From an uncultured Lutibacter sp. (lineage in GTDB: Bacteria > Bacteroidota > Bacteroidia > Flavobacteriales > Flavobacteriaceae): a stretch of 64,000 nt of DNA. The stretch spans positions 534,485 to 598,484 of the forward strand of contig NZ_CANLZZ010000003.1 in the NCBI RefSeq assembly GCF_947495725.1, written 5' to 3'. The notes under the pieces are model-generated. The model saw only the letters and a program-made list of their open reading frames with translations, searched no databases and was not told the origin of the DNA. A program made the position numbers and the translations under genes. This document shows positions 30,318 to 39,197 of this stretch, one piece after another (the first letter of the stretch is position 1; each line of letters starts with the position of its first letter).

Positions 30318-31172
30318 TTAAGAATTATTTCTATAATCAATTGGAGATTTACCAATATATTTTTTAAATATTTTACAAAAATATGCATTACTTTTATATC
30401 CGCATGCTTCTGCTATTTCAATACAAGATTGTGACGATGTATTTAATAATAGTTGAGCTTTTTCAATACGTTGTTTATTAATATAATCTATAGGTGTTAG
30501 CCGGGTTAATTGCTTAAACCTTTTTGAAAAATGCCCTGTTGATAAAAATGCCATTTCTGAAAGCATACTAACTGTTAACTCTTTATTTAAGTTAGAATGA
30601 ATGTACTTTACAATACTTAAAATACTATTAGTAGCTTTTTTTTCGAAATCAATTTTAACAGATCCAATAAATTTTGACAGCAATAAAAAAAGTAATCCTG
30701 ACGAAGTTAAACTACGTTGTGCATCTTCTATTGAAAGGTTCCAAAATTTGCTATTAATTCGTTGGTATATTTTTGGATCCTTTGCTGGTAATGCCTTGTT
30801 TGGGTTTAGTATATAAAGTTTCTTAAAGTAATCAATATGTTCTTTATTAGCCTTAATCTCATAGCTAAAATTAAACAATTGATAAATACTTATATCATTT
30901 GGAAGTTGAATAGTAAACGTTGCATAATAATGAGTAAACTCACTTTCACAAACATAGCTACAATGTGTAAAACTTGGTATAAGGTAAAGATGGTCTTTTT
31001 TTAGATGAATTTTTTTATTTCCTATATAAATAAAGGCTTCTCCTTCTGTAACCAAAAACATTCTTGAAAATGAACTAATAACATTTTTGTAATTCCATTC
31101 CTTACCAACACTACTATTAGCAACAGAAGTAAGATCAAATGTTATATTTTTTAAAAGTTCTATGTTATTCAT
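30318..31172 (-). CDS. AraC-family transcriptional regulator
   Basis: A 284-residue regulator with an N-terminal cupin-like sensor (about 30-100, AFIYIGNKKIHLKKDHLYLIPSF) and a C-terminal double helix-turn-helix (about 190-284: LTVSMLSEMAFLSTGHFSKRFKQ, then IEIAEACGYKSNAYFCKIFKKY and GKSPIDYR). It is divergent from the MaoC-like/fucosidase pair (187 bases apart), so those genes are its probable target, with a fucose-type sugar as a plausible ligand. That link is inferred from position. Confidence 0.9.
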   Translation of the reverse strand: MNNIELLKNITFDLTSVANSSVGKEWNYKNVISSFSRMFLVTEGEAFIYIGNKKIHLKKDHLYLIPSFTHCSYVCESEFTHYYATFTIQLPNDISIYQLFNFSYEIKANKEHIDYFKKLYILNPNKALPAKDPKIYQRINSKFWNLSIEDAQRSLTSSGLLFLLLSKFIGSVKIDFEKKATNSILSIVKYIHSNLNKELTVSMLSEMAFLSTGHFSKRFKQLTRLTPIDYINKQRIEKAQLLLNTSSQSCIEIAEACGYKSNAYFCKIFKKYIGKSPIDYRNNS

Positions 31173-31276
31173 TAAAGAAATTTAAATTGTATCAAAAAAA
31201 CTATATTTTTTATAGTTATATTGTAAATGTACAACAACTTATCGTTTTTGTTATACATCTCCACCTTAATACGATT

Positions 31277-31284
31277 TAACTTTG
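31277..31284 (+). promoter_or_regulatory. Candidate -7 box for the MaoC-fucosidase operon
   Basis: TAACTTTG is an exact TAnnTTTG match, 76 bases upstream of the ATG at 31360. A TTTTTG lies 26 bases further up (31245-31250), which is too far for an ideal -33 box, so support is partial. Confidence 0.4.
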
Positions 31285-31359
31285 TCTTTAAATTTAATTT
31301 GGATTTATAAATTTAACATTCTAAAATATACACAATAACCATTATAATATAACTTAATT

Positions 31360-31872
31360 ATGCCAGAAAATACACCAATAGAAGAACATAAAAATATTCC
31401 TTTATATAATACCGAAACATGGAAGTATGAAGATTTTGAATTAGGCAGAAAGGATAGATCTATTAGTAGAACCATTTCAGAAGGAGAAGCTATGCAATTT
31501 AATAGTTTAGTTTTAGATATGCATCCTTATGTTGGAGATCAAGAATTTGCAGAAAAAGAAGGTCTTTTTGGTAAAAGATTAGTGGCAGGTGCAATGGTTT
31601 TTAGCTTAGGTTTGGGTTTAATGGCTAATAACAATGTAAATACCTTTAGTTATGGATATGATAAATTACGATTTATTAAACCTGTTTTTATTGGTGATAC
31701 TATATATACAGTTCGTACACATTTAAATAAGCAGCCAAAGTATAAAGAAATGGGACTTATTACTGTTAGCTATGAAATTTATAAAGCTCCAGGAGAATTA
31801 GTATTATATTGTGAGCATTTACAAACTGTAAAATATAAAAACCCAGAAAACTTTAGTATTAAAGATTCCTAA
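31360..31872 (+). CDS. MaoC-like hot-dog-fold dehydratase family protein
   Basis: A 170-residue cytosolic protein with no signal peptide. It has the MaoC/hydratase pattern: [38 protein letters not shown], followed by [15 protein letters not shown] and a terminal beta strand region. The conserved Asp/His pair of the hydratase active site would fall in LDMHP. Family members hydrate or dehydrate acyl-CoA-type substrates or bind related thioesters. It ends two bases before the GH29 fucosidase start, so the two are one transcript. Why a hot-dog protein is coupled to a fucosidase is unclear. Confidence 0.8.
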   Translation: MPENTPIEEHKNIPLYNTETWKYEDFELGRKDRSISRTISEGEAMQFNSLVLDMHPYVGDQEFAEKEGLFGKRLVAGAMVFSLGLGLMANNNVNTFSYGYDKLRFIKPVFIGDTIYTVRTHLNKQPKYKEMGLITVSYEIYKAPGELVLYCEHLQTVKYKNPENFSIKDS

Positions 31873-31874
31873 AA

Positions 31875-33389
31875 ATGGCACATATGAAAACTCAATTACT
31901 ACTAATTGCTTCTTTTTTAATATTAACATCATGTAATACTAATAAACAAGTTGTTGTAACACCTAAAAACGCTGTAAAACATTTTGAACCTAATTGGGAG
32001 TCATTATCTCAATACGAATGCCCTGAGTGGTTTAGAGATGCTAAATTTGGTATTTATACACATTGGGGTGTTTATTCTGTTCCAGAAACGGAATCTGATT
32101 GGTATGGACATAATATGTACAATAAGGAGCACCCAAATTACAACTCTCACAAGGAAACTTATGGAAAATTAGACAGTTTTGGTTATAAAGATTTAGTTCC
32201 TCTATTTACAGCTTCAAAATTTAACGCAGATGAATGGGCAGATTTATTTGTAGAAGCTGGAGCTCGTTTTGCCGGTCCTGCAGGAGAACATGCAGATGGT
32301 TTTTCAATGTGGGATTCAAAAGTAAATCCTTGGAATTCTGTAGATAAAGGCCCTAAACGCGATGTTGTTGCAGAAATGGAGAAAGCAATTCGTAAACGCG
32401 GATTAAAATATGTGGTAAGTTTACACCATTCATGGTTATGGGGATGGTTTCCAACTTGGGACGAAACTACTGATTGTTTTGATCCAACAAATGCATCGCT
32501 GTATGGAGAGCAACTCCCTAAATCTGCTTGGAGAGTAGAAGATACCAAAGGATATTACAAAGTGAACCCAATGCCAAGTATTGATTTTGAACGTGTTTGG
32601 CTTGAAAAAGTAAAAGAAGTAGTTGATGGTTATTCCCCAGATTTATTATGGTTCGATAATCGTGTACAAATACTTTCAGAAAAAGTACGCCAAAAAATGA
32701 TGGCTTATGTATATAATCATGCCGCAAAAAATAATCTAGAATTTGTTTTAACATTTAAACGTCCTGATTTTCCATTGGGAACAGGAACAGTCGATCTTGA
32801 ACGAAATAGAATGGCTAAAATTTACCCTGAACCTTGGTTAACAGATAATTCTATTTCTAAAAAGTTATGGATTTGGCATAAAGATTTAGAATGCTATCCA
32901 ACAAATAATTTAATTGATGACCTTGTAGATATTGTTAGTAAAAATGGAAATCTATTATTAAACGTAGCTCCACATCCAAATGGAACAATTCCTGAAGACC
33001 AAAAAAACCGTCTTAAAGAAATGGGTAAATGGTTAAAATTAAATGGCGAAGCTATTTATGAAAGTCGACCTTGGTTAATATTTGGTGAAGGGCCAACAGA
33101 AACAAAAACAGGACATTTGGCAGATATGCATTTTGATGGTTTTGGTGATGAAGATATCCGATTTACTACGAGAAATGGACAATTGTATGCTATCGCCTTA
33201 GGTTGGCCTAAATCGGGAATTTTATCAATAAAATCATTAAGTTCAACTTCATTTAATAGTAAAATTAATAAAGTTGAATTAATTGGTAGCGATACTAAAA
33301 TAGCTTTTAAACAAAAAGAAAATGCGTTAGAAATTAAATTACCTAATAATAAGCCTTGTGAACATGCGTTTGTGTTTAAAGTAAATTAA
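31875..33389 (+). CDS. GH29 alpha-L-fucosidase, lipoprotein
   Basis: A 504-residue exported glycosidase. The signal is [17 protein letters not shown] with lipobox Cys20. An internal Met at 31884 is an equally good start and gives a more typical signal. The GH29 barrel begins [19 protein letters not shown] (about 52-70), continues with [25 protein letters not shown], and has the nucleophile Asp261 in PDLLWFDNR. The C-terminal beta domain is small. The usual KHHDGF substrate loop reads EHADGF (138-143), so the second His is replaced by Ala. This may alter the -1 subsite. The linkage is not predictable, but algal fucans or fucose-branched glycans fit the setting. Confidence 0.9.
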   Translation: MAHMKTQLLLIASFLILTSCNTNKQVVVTPKNAVKHFEPNWESLSQYECPEWFRDAKFGIYTHWGVYSVPETESDWYGHNMYNKEHPNYNSHKETYGKLDSFGYKDLVPLFTASKFNADEWADLFVEAGARFAGPAGEHADGFSMWDSKVNPWNSVDKGPKRDVVAEMEKAIRKRGLKYVVSLHHSWLWGWFPTWDETTDCFDPTNASLYGEQLPKSAWRVEDTKGYYKVNPMPSIDFERVWLEKVKEVVDGYSPDLLWFDNRVQILSEKVRQKMMAYVYNHAAKNNLEFVLTFKRPDFPLGTGTVDLERNRMAKIYPEPWLTDNSISKKLWIWHKDLECYPTNNLIDDLVDIVSKNGNLLLNVAPHPNGTIPEDQKNRLKEMGKWLKLNGEAIYESRPWLIFGEGPTETKTGHLADMHFDGFGDEDIRFTTRNGQLYAIALGWPKSGILSIKSLSSTSFNSKINKVELIGSDTKIAFKQKENALEIKLPNNKPCEHAFVFKVN

Positions 33390-33397
33390 AAAATAAT

Positions 33398-33431
33398 AAA
33401 ACTCCCAAATAGCTTACTAATTGGGAGTTTT
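33398..33431 (+). terminator. Terminator after the fucosidase gene
   Basis: AAAACTCCCAA (33398-33408) pairs with TTGGGAGTTTT (33421-33431), with a 12-base loop and a T-rich end. It sits between convergent genes and may serve both strands. Confidence 0.8.
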
Positions 33432-33485
33432 TAACAATAATTAATTAGAACTTAAATCACTTCTTCTTCAAAGGAAATAATAAAA

Positions 33486-33767
33486 TTATTTTGTTTTTCC
33501 TGAACTTTTTAGCGCTTTCATAAAATCTTTAAAATGTGGCATCAATTTTTTAAATAATGGGAACTCTATATTTTTAAGCATTACACCCGAAAATAATTTT
33601 AATCCTACACCTAAGGAAGCTACATCAACATTTGTAAATTCAGGATGTTTTTTCAATTTTTCAACAATTTCAAATAAATTGTCGTGACTTACGGTTTCAA
33701 ATTCTAATTTTTCTTCACCTATTTTGCCTTCTTTATTTATTTCTTCTACTGTTATTTTATAATTCAT
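33486..33767 (-). CDS. DUF3861-like small protein
   Basis: About 93 residues, starting MNYKITVEEINKEGKIGEEKLEFE. I take the Met at 33767 rather than 33788 because the later one leaves a 4-base gap from the upstream stop and matches the usual N-terminus of the family. It resembles DUF3861 (SHDNLFEIVEKLK, VGLKLFSGVML, FPLFKKLMPHFKDFMKAL). No enzymatic motif is visible. It is the last gene of a short minus-strand run with the DUF4405-like membrane protein. Its function is unknown. Confidence 0.7.
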   Translation of the reverse strand: MNYKITVEEINKEGKIGEEKLEFETVSHDNLFEIVEKLKKHPEFTNVDVASLGVGLKLFSGVMLKNIEFPLFKKLMPHFKDFMKALKSSGKTK

Positions 33768-33771
33768 AATT

Positions 33772-34113
33772 TTAGTTTCCTTTTTCAAGTTGTAACATTA
33801 ACACCTCAATTTCTTGAATTTTTTGCTTATCTAAAGGTTTATTCATACCTACTACATATAGAAATGACATAATTAAAACCATACCTACTCCAAATACGAA
33901 TACTTTTCGAAGACTTAAATATTTTTTAATGGGTTTAAAGTTGAAATACACGTGAAATGCTCCTGAAAGAGTCATTAATATTCCGAATATTTTGTGCACA
34001 GGATGCATTTGTAATTGAAATTCAAGGCTGTTTAAGAATATCATCAACATTCCTGAAGATGCCAACGCCATTAACGATACTAAAAGTGTTATTGATACTG
34101 TTTTTCTAAACAT
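33772..34113 (-). CDS. DUF4405-like integral membrane protein
   Basis: About 113 residues with three hydrophobic segments (SITLLVSLMALASSGMLMIF, HKIFGILMTLSGAFHVYFNF and VFVFGVGMVLIMSFLYVVG). The MHPVHKIFG...FHVYFN His pattern resembles DUF4405/cytochrome-b-like small proteins, in which the His residues may bind haem; that is inferred. The start at 34113 (MFRKTVSI) is preferred over 34170, because the latter would add a basic stretch and run across the TTCGAA operator-like boxes. It overlaps or abuts the DUF3861 gene. Confidence 0.7.
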   Translation of the reverse strand: MFRKTVSITLLVSLMALASSGMLMIFLNSLEFQLQMHPVHKIFGILMTLSGAFHVYFNFKPIKKYLSLRKVFVFGVGMVLIMSFLYVVGMNKPLDKQKIQEIEVLMLQLEKGN

Positions 34114-34147
34114 AATAATTGAGTTTTGATAATTTTTTTTTAAGTCA

Positions 34148-34194
34148 ATTCGAATATTTCGAATCTTCACAGTAACCTATCAACATAATTCGAA
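34148..34194 (-). promoter_or_regulatory. Cluster of TTCGAA boxes upstream of the DUF4405 gene
   Basis: ATTCGAA-TAT-TTCGAAT (34148-34164) is a perfect palindrome with 7-base arms. A third ATTCGAA lies at 34188-34194. All fall in the 97 bases between the metallo-hydrolase stop and the DUF4405 start. This spacing suits a dimeric repressor; its identity is unknown. Confidence 0.5.
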
Positions 34195-34210
34195 CTGACT
34201 TTTACAGGTT

Positions 34211-35266
34211 TTAATGGGTTATTACATTACCCTTCATTTTTTGCATTTCTTTTATCGGCGGATCTAAAACTATCATATGCATAAACATTGTTTGGATATT
34301 TTCAACAGCATTTATTCGTACATTTCTAACTTTTCCAGCCCAATTCATTATATATTTTGAAGCTCCCAATTCAGCAGCAGTCATAATTTTTTCTTTATAC
34401 TCGTAGTGAGCAGCAGAACCGTGATATCTTTGAGTTATTTCTTCTAATAGCTTGTGATATTCAGGAGACATAGCTACTTCAAAAACAATTTTCTTCATAT
34501 CTTTTATTTGCGCTTCGTATTGTTCCATATGAAATCTCGTTCCTATAATTCTTTCGTGACCAATTACTACAAATTCAAAATTGTAATTATCTAAAAGGTA
34601 TCTTGGTAATTGAAACGCAAAATCTGGATCTGAAGATTCTCCCCAATGAATCCAAGGTGCAGCATCTGGGTGGAACATATCTATAGCAAATAATATTTTT
34701 TGCTGTGGAGCATACATAATAATATCTTTTTGCGAATGCCAGTTACGTCCTAAATCTTTAAATTCTAATCGTAAACCTCCTGTTTCTAACACATATTCAT
34801 CTTTCCAAGTTACATCTGGCAATGGTCTTTTTGGATCTTCTGCAGCTTTTAAAAACTCGGTCATTTCTTCATTTCCAATTAAAATAGCAGATTTAGGATA
34901 TAAATATGCTCCTTGAGCGTGATCTGCGTGATGATGCGAGTAAATTACATGGGTAATTGGTTTATCTGTAATTTGTGGAATTAACTTCAACGTATAAGGA
35001 GAAACTCCTGGAACCGGATCTACTACAACTACACCATTATCGGTTACAAAAAACACCATGTGTTCAAAATTATCATGAACAAAATATGCGTTTTCTGCTA
35101 TTTTATAATAGTTAAACCCCTCTTTTGGCAATTTTTCATATACATAATCTCGTGATGCGTATTTAGCTTTTGTTTTTTCAATATCGAATTTACCTTGAGC
35201 AAATATTGATGTGTTTACTATAAATATTGATATTACTAGTACTAATATGTTCTTTTTTGTTTTCAT
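34211..35266 (-). CDS. Exported metallo-beta-lactamase-fold hydrolase
   Basis: A 351-residue protein with signal peptide MKTKKNILVLVISIFIVNTSIFAQ. The MBL fold is shown by VVVDPVPG (start of the domain), the zinc motif HHHADH at 111-116 (SHHHADHAQGAYLYP), a later FKDLGRNWHSQKDIIMY segment and FVVIGHERIIGT. Residues from about 270 on are helical and unassigned. The metal ligands are complete. The fold covers lactonases, glyoxalases, sulfatases and lactamases; substrate cannot be chosen here. The following genes (DUF4405, DUF3861) are on the same strand but separated by operator-like boxes. Confidence 0.85.
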   Translation of the reverse strand: MKTKKNILVLVISIFIVNTSIFAQGKFDIEKTKAKYASRDYVYEKLPKEGFNYYKIAENAYFVHDNFEHMVFFVTDNGVVVVDPVPGVSPYTLKLIPQITDKPITHVIYSHHHADHAQGAYLYPKSAILIGNEEMTEFLKAAEDPKRPLPDVTWKDEYVLETGGLRLEFKDLGRNWHSQKDIIMYAPQQKILFAIDMFHPDAAPWIHWGESSDPDFAFQLPRYLLDNYNFEFVVIGHERIIGTRFHMEQYEAQIKDMKKIVFEVAMSPEYHKLLEEITQRYHGSAAHYEYKEKIMTAAELGASKYIMNWAGKVRNVRINAVENIQTMFMHMIVLDPPIKEMQKMKGNVITH

Positions 35267-35269
35267 TTT

Positions 35270-35319
35270 TCAATCATTTTAATTTACGAATCAAAATTAT
35301 TCGTTTTCTAAATGATTGA
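35270..35319 (-). promoter_or_regulatory. Nested inverted repeats around a -7 box upstream of the metallo-hydrolase
   Basis: The outer arms are TCAATCATTT (35270-35279) and AAATGATTGA (35310-35319). The inner arms are ACGAAT (35286-35291) and ATTCGT (35299-35304). Between the inner arms, CAAAATTA (35292-35299) reads TAATTTTG on the minus strand, an exact -7 box 26 bases before the start. The arrangement looks like a repressible promoter. Confidence 0.5.
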
Positions 35320-35471
35320 TAAGACACTAATTACTGAAAGCATGGTACTTTTCAATGATTGGCTAATTAATTATCAATAAAACAAATTATAAATAAGACT
35401 TAATAAAAAATTTAATTACATTCAGAATTACAACCAGTTAGATTGTATTTGATCACTAGTGAAGAAATTTA

Positions 35472-36404
35472 TTAAACAGTGATTTGGTATTTCTTTCTAA
35501 TTTCTTCTCTGTAGTTAGATGGAGTTTGTCCTGTTTCACGCTTAAAATACCTACTAAAATATGAAGTATCTTCAAAATTAAGAGCGTAACCAATTTCTGC
35601 CGTAGTTAATTCGGTATTGGCTAATCTTCTTTTTGCTTCAAAAATAATTTCTTGGCGTAAAAGTTGTCCTGGCGAATAACCAGTAATATTTTTTACAGTG
35701 TCTCTTAAATGAGTAGAACTTATTCCTATTAAATCGGCATACTCTTGAACCGATCGAATTGTAAGGTAATTTTCTGAGACTAATTGTCTAAACTTACGAA
35801 CCATTATGTTTGTTGTGTCTAAAATATCCTTATTTTGTTCTTTGGCATGTATACGAAACAAACTTACCAATAAAATATGTACATAGGCACGAAGCATAGA
35901 AAGACTGCTATCAGACTTTCTCAAATATTCTTCATTTAAACCCTTAAATAATTCCTGTACTTTAGGAGAATTAGCATTATTAATTTTAACACTCGGAGCC
36001 TTACTTAAACTATTAAAAATTGCCAAATCTCCTTCATGATTAAAAGCTGTTGCTGGCGGAATTAGAAATTCTCTTGGAAAAAGTAGTACTTTTCCTTGTA
36101 ATCCTTTTTTTAATTTCCAAAAATGAATTTGCCCCTTAGATAAAAAATAAAATGCAGGTGCTTTTATTTCATATGAGTCGTAGTCAATTATATGCTGTCC
36201 CTCACCATCTTCAATAAAAATAATTTCATAAAAATCATGTCTATGAGGAATTGTGGCTTGTGCCTTTTGACTCATAAGATCAAATTGAGTTATTATAAAT
36301 GGAAAGTTGGGGTCTATAGAAAGAGCTGGATGACCATCTTTTATGTTTACATCTTTATTTGTATCTGAAAAAAGATGAAATGGAATGTCTTCTTTTATTT
36401 GCAA
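35472..36404 (-). CDS. AraC-family transcriptional regulator with cupin domain
   Basis: A 310-residue regulator. The N-terminal cupin is at about 45-115 (IPHRHDFYEIIFIEDGEGQHIIDYDSYEIKAPAFYFL). The C-terminal AraC domain is at about 210-305 (VQEYADLIGISSTHLRDTVKNITGYSPGQLLRQ, then AEIGYALNFEDTSYFSRYFKRETGQTPSNYR). The next downstream gene on the same strand is the metallo-hydrolase, 205 bases away with its own candidate promoter. The upstream neighbour is an SDR. Either could be the target. A candidate -7 box (TATTTTTG on the minus strand) lies at 36441-36448. Confidence 0.9.
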   Translation of the reverse strand: MQIKEDIPFHLFSDTNKDVNIKDGHPALSIDPNFPFIITQFDLMSQKAQATIPHRHDFYEIIFIEDGEGQHIIDYDSYEIKAPAFYFLSKGQIHFWKLKKGLQGKVLLFPREFLIPPATAFNHEGDLAIFNSLSKAPSVKINNANSPKVQELFKGLNEEYLRKSDSSLSMLRAYVHILLVSLFRIHAKEQNKDILDTTNIMVRKFRQLVSENYLTIRSVQEYADLIGISSTHLRDTVKNITGYSPGQLLRQEIIFEAKRRLANTELTTAEIGYALNFEDTSYFSRYFKRETGQTPSNYREEIRKKYQITV

Positions 36405-36440
36405 AATATCCTTTTTTTAATCTGCCTTTTAAAATTAGAA

Positions 36441-36448
36441 CAAAAATA
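36441..36448 (-). promoter_or_regulatory. Candidate -7 box for the second araC-type gene
   Basis: Reads TATTTTTG on the minus strand, an exact TAnnTTTG match, 36 bases before the start at 36404. No well-spaced -33 box was found. Confidence 0.35.
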
Positions 36449-36526
36449 TAATTATGCCCAATTTTTAGTTAAAACTTTAATTAAAATTAATTAATTAGGG
36501 TTTCCTTCAATATCATTTACACAATT

Positions 36527-37348
36527 TTAAAGCTTTACTCTTAATAAATTTCTTTCGTTTTTAATAAAATCCTCATTATTATTAATTGCGTGTGATATAT
36601 TCTTATCATCAGAAAAAAAATATTTTCCTGCTAATTCATCTGCTTTTCCACTTATTAAAGTTTCAATTAAATCTATAGAATCATTAGCTTCAGACATCTT
36701 TCCATATTTAAGAATGTGCTCTAGTTTTGGCATATACTTTCTTGCAACTTCAGATTCAACTAAAATTTTAGTACGATCATTTTTTATAAATCCAGGATTA
36801 AATGCAAAGAGTTTAATTTTTAAGCCTTCATCCTTTAATTCTATATTAACGGTTTCTGTGAATTTCACAATTCCTGTTTTAGCTGCTCCATAAGCCGACC
36901 CAAAAGGTTTAGGCTCTTGTACTCCTCCACCTCCAAGATTTATAATATAACCATAATTATGTTTTTTCATTAAATTTATAGCTACTCGAGTTCCAACAAA
37001 TGTAGTGTATAAATTAAGTGAAACTTCATTCCACCAATTTTCAGGTTTCAATTCCCACGTTGGTCCAATGGCATTGTGATTATTTACCCCAACATTATTA
37101 ATCCAAACATCAATATTTCCTAAATCTTTTATAAGTTTATCTCCAACTTCAGCAACTAAATTACTAATCATCATATCAACAACCTCAAATGAAGCATTTC
37201 CTCCATTTAATTTAATTTCATTAACTAATGCTGTTAACTTTTTTTTATTTCTACCCAAACAAATTATATGATGTCCATTACCTGCCAATCCTTTTGCTAA
37301 CATGCTTCCAACGCCTCCGCTTGCACCAGTAATTACGATTTTTTTCAT
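36527..37348 (-). CDS. Short-chain dehydrogenase/reductase (SDR)
   Basis: A 273-residue classical-type SDR. The cofactor loop is TGASGGVGS (7-15), then NNVG (84-87), and the YxxxK pair is Tyr153/Lys157 in SAYGAAKTG. The usual catalytic Ser sits in the family motif NLSGGG, but here it reads NLGGGG, with Gly139 at that position, so activity may be altered. Arg33 in LGRNKKK suggests NADP preference (inferred). It lies 177 bases downstream of the outer-membrane barrel gene on the same strand. The substrate is unknown. Confidence 0.85.
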   Translation of the reverse strand: MKKIVITGASGGVGSMLAKGLAGNGHHIICLGRNKKKLTALVNEIKLNGGNASFEVVDMMISNLVAEVGDKLIKDLGNIDVWINNVGVNNHNAIGPTWELKPENWWNEVSLNLYTTFVGTRVAINLMKKHNYGYIINLGGGGVQEPKPFGSAYGAAKTGIVKFTETVNIELKDEGLKIKLFAFNPGFIKNDRTKILVESEVARKYMPKLEHILKYGKMSEANDSIDLIETLISGKADELAGKYFFSDDKNISHAINNNEDFIKNERNLLRVKL

Positions 37349-37525
37349 ATTATTATTTTAAATTACCTATAAATTGCATTCTAAAGATAGAATACCAAGT
37401 TGCACATTACTTAATTTGTTTTTTGCTCCGACCAATTTTATTTCATTCCTTTCCAATATCCAAAATACACCTGTTTTCCTTCAAATTTATCATTAAAATT
37501 AATTTTAATCTACATTTTATATAAT

Positions 37526-38830
37526 TTAAAAATCAAATCTTGGATTAATAACGCTGCTAAACATTGATCCAAATGAAAAATTCAATCCCACTCTAGTATA
37601 AAAATTATAGCCCGAATTTACTTGTTTTTGACTAAGTAATAATTCATCTAAAGATAAATCTCCTCCTGCTAAATTAATTTGATTTTTAGTAATTGCATAA
37701 TCTCCACTAATATTAAAAGTTAATCCACTTGTAATTCTAAAATTAGTACTCAATCTAAAATTAAAAGCATTTAATGAACTATCATTTAAATAACTATCAT
37801 ACATTATTGATCCATTTACACTTCCCCATTTTTGTTGAACACTCCCACTTAATTCCGCAGATTGCTCCCATAAAAATTCTTCATCTTTATTAAAAATCGT
37901 TTTTTCATCGTAATTGTAATTTACACCTCCAACTCTATATGATAATGTAATTTGTTTTGTTGCAGATTGCTTATAATCGAAAAAACTATATTCTATAGCT
38001 GGTTTAAATTTTATATATAATTTTTGATTTGCATATGTAGATCTTCCTCCTTCTAAAAAAGCACCAACCGACCAATGATTTGATATACTAAATGCATCAT
38101 ATATGTTTACATCTATGGTTTTATTTGTTGATGATATTTTAAAATCGCCATAATCATAATCAGATTTACGATTATCATAACTAGTTCTAATTAAAAATTT
38201 ATTCTTATCGGTTACCCTTTTCATTGAAAAATTTACACCAAAATTACTATTTTCAGAAGTTTCTTGTCCGCTATAACCTCCATTTACACCTATACTAAAT
38301 ACCCAACTATTCCATTTATCTTTAGACTCAATATTGTTTACAGTTACAGGTTTTGGTTTACTTATAGAGTCATTTTCATTATTACTAGAATAATCAATTA
38401 ACGACTCATATCTATCGTAATGTTTATACAAAAAAATGGATGACCCCATGCGAATATTTTGAAGCATTAAATCTCTATTTTCTGAAAATGAGTTAGTTGG
38501 AACAGTCGAAAATGAATGCTTATTATAAGCTTTTTCATAATAATTCTTACCAAAATACTCCAACTCGTGCTCAAACCCTCCACTCCCATTGGTTTGGGTA
38601 CGAACCATAATATGAACATCCGCATATTTTTGATCTCTAACAAACTCAAAATATTTAATAGATTCTTGTTGTATATAACTTACATCACAATAATCACAAT
38701 CTAAAAACAATTTAAGCTTTGGTACAAATCGATATGGACTTAAATATGAAATTGAATCTTGTGGTTTTTCTTCTTGACCAAATAAATTTGAACATAAAAA
38801 AATTGATAAAAAAATGAGTATTTTTTTCAT
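37526..38830 (-). CDS. Outer-membrane beta-barrel protein with N-terminal CxxC segment
   Basis: A 434-residue exported protein (signal MKKILIFLSIFLCSNLFGQ). The first about 150 residues include LFLDCDYCDVSYIQ, with Cys-Asp-Tyr-Cys, and KYADVHIMVRTQ. This pattern recurs, as I remember, in uncharacterised Bacteroidota proteins. From about residue 170 the protein alternates aromatic and polar residues in many strands (SWVFSIGVNGGYSG, FLIRTSYDNRKSDYDYG, HWSVGAFLEGG) and ends in FDF, so it is probably a 12- to 16-stranded barrel. No TonB plug is present. Its role is unknown. Confidence 0.7.
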   Translation of the reverse strand: MKKILIFLSIFLCSNLFGQEEKPQDSISYLSPYRFVPKLKLFLDCDYCDVSYIQQESIKYFEFVRDQKYADVHIMVRTQTNGSGGFEHELEYFGKNYYEKAYNKHSFSTVPTNSFSENRDLMLQNIRMGSSIFLYKHYDRYESLIDYSSNNENDSISKPKPVTVNNIESKDKWNSWVFSIGVNGGYSGQETSENSNFGVNFSMKRVTDKNKFLIRTSYDNRKSDYDYGDFKISSTNKTIDVNIYDAFSISNHWSVGAFLEGGRSTYANQKLYIKFKPAIEYSFFDYKQSATKQITLSYRVGGVNYNYDEKTIFNKDEEFLWEQSAELSGSVQQKWGSVNGSIMYDSYLNDSSLNAFNFRLSTNFRITSGLTFNISGDYAITKNQINLAGGDLSLDELLLSQKQVNSGYNFYTRVGLNFSFGSMFSSVINPRFDF

Positions 38831-39197
38831 GTAAATAAGATTGATTAGTGAATTGGTTTTAATTCCTTTTTGCTTTTAAGTCTCAAAATAATTCCTAATC
38901 CCTTACTTAATACTCGTTAAAATTTAATCAAAAAAAAGATTCTTTGAATAATTATAATTAAATAATTTGGTGCATTTAAGTATCATTTAGTAGTTGTAAC
39001 ACTGTTTTTTTCTTTATTTCTCAATAAAAATAATATTTTTATAAAAAAAACACATACAGCTGCAAAACTGTTAGTTAACTGTTCTTTTTTAACCAAATGC
39101 GTGGTCGTAAATTAACTAAACAAAAGGTTCACATACTCGGTTTTATAATTTCTTTAACAATTTTTATATACATTTGTTTTCTAATAAAAATTAAAAA
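38831..39197. other. Divergent intergenic region between barrel gene and ECF sigma gene
   Basis: These 367 bases are AT-rich. The only supported element is the -7 box TACATTTG at 39169-39176 in front of the sigma gene. No reading frame or terminator is seen. Confidence 0.5.
39169..39176 (+). promoter_or_regulatory. Candidate -7 box for the locus 2 sigma factor
   Basis: TACATTTG is an exact TAnnTTTG element 21 bases before the ATG at 39198. A convincing -33 TTTG is not present, so the promoter may need activation. Confidence 0.45.
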
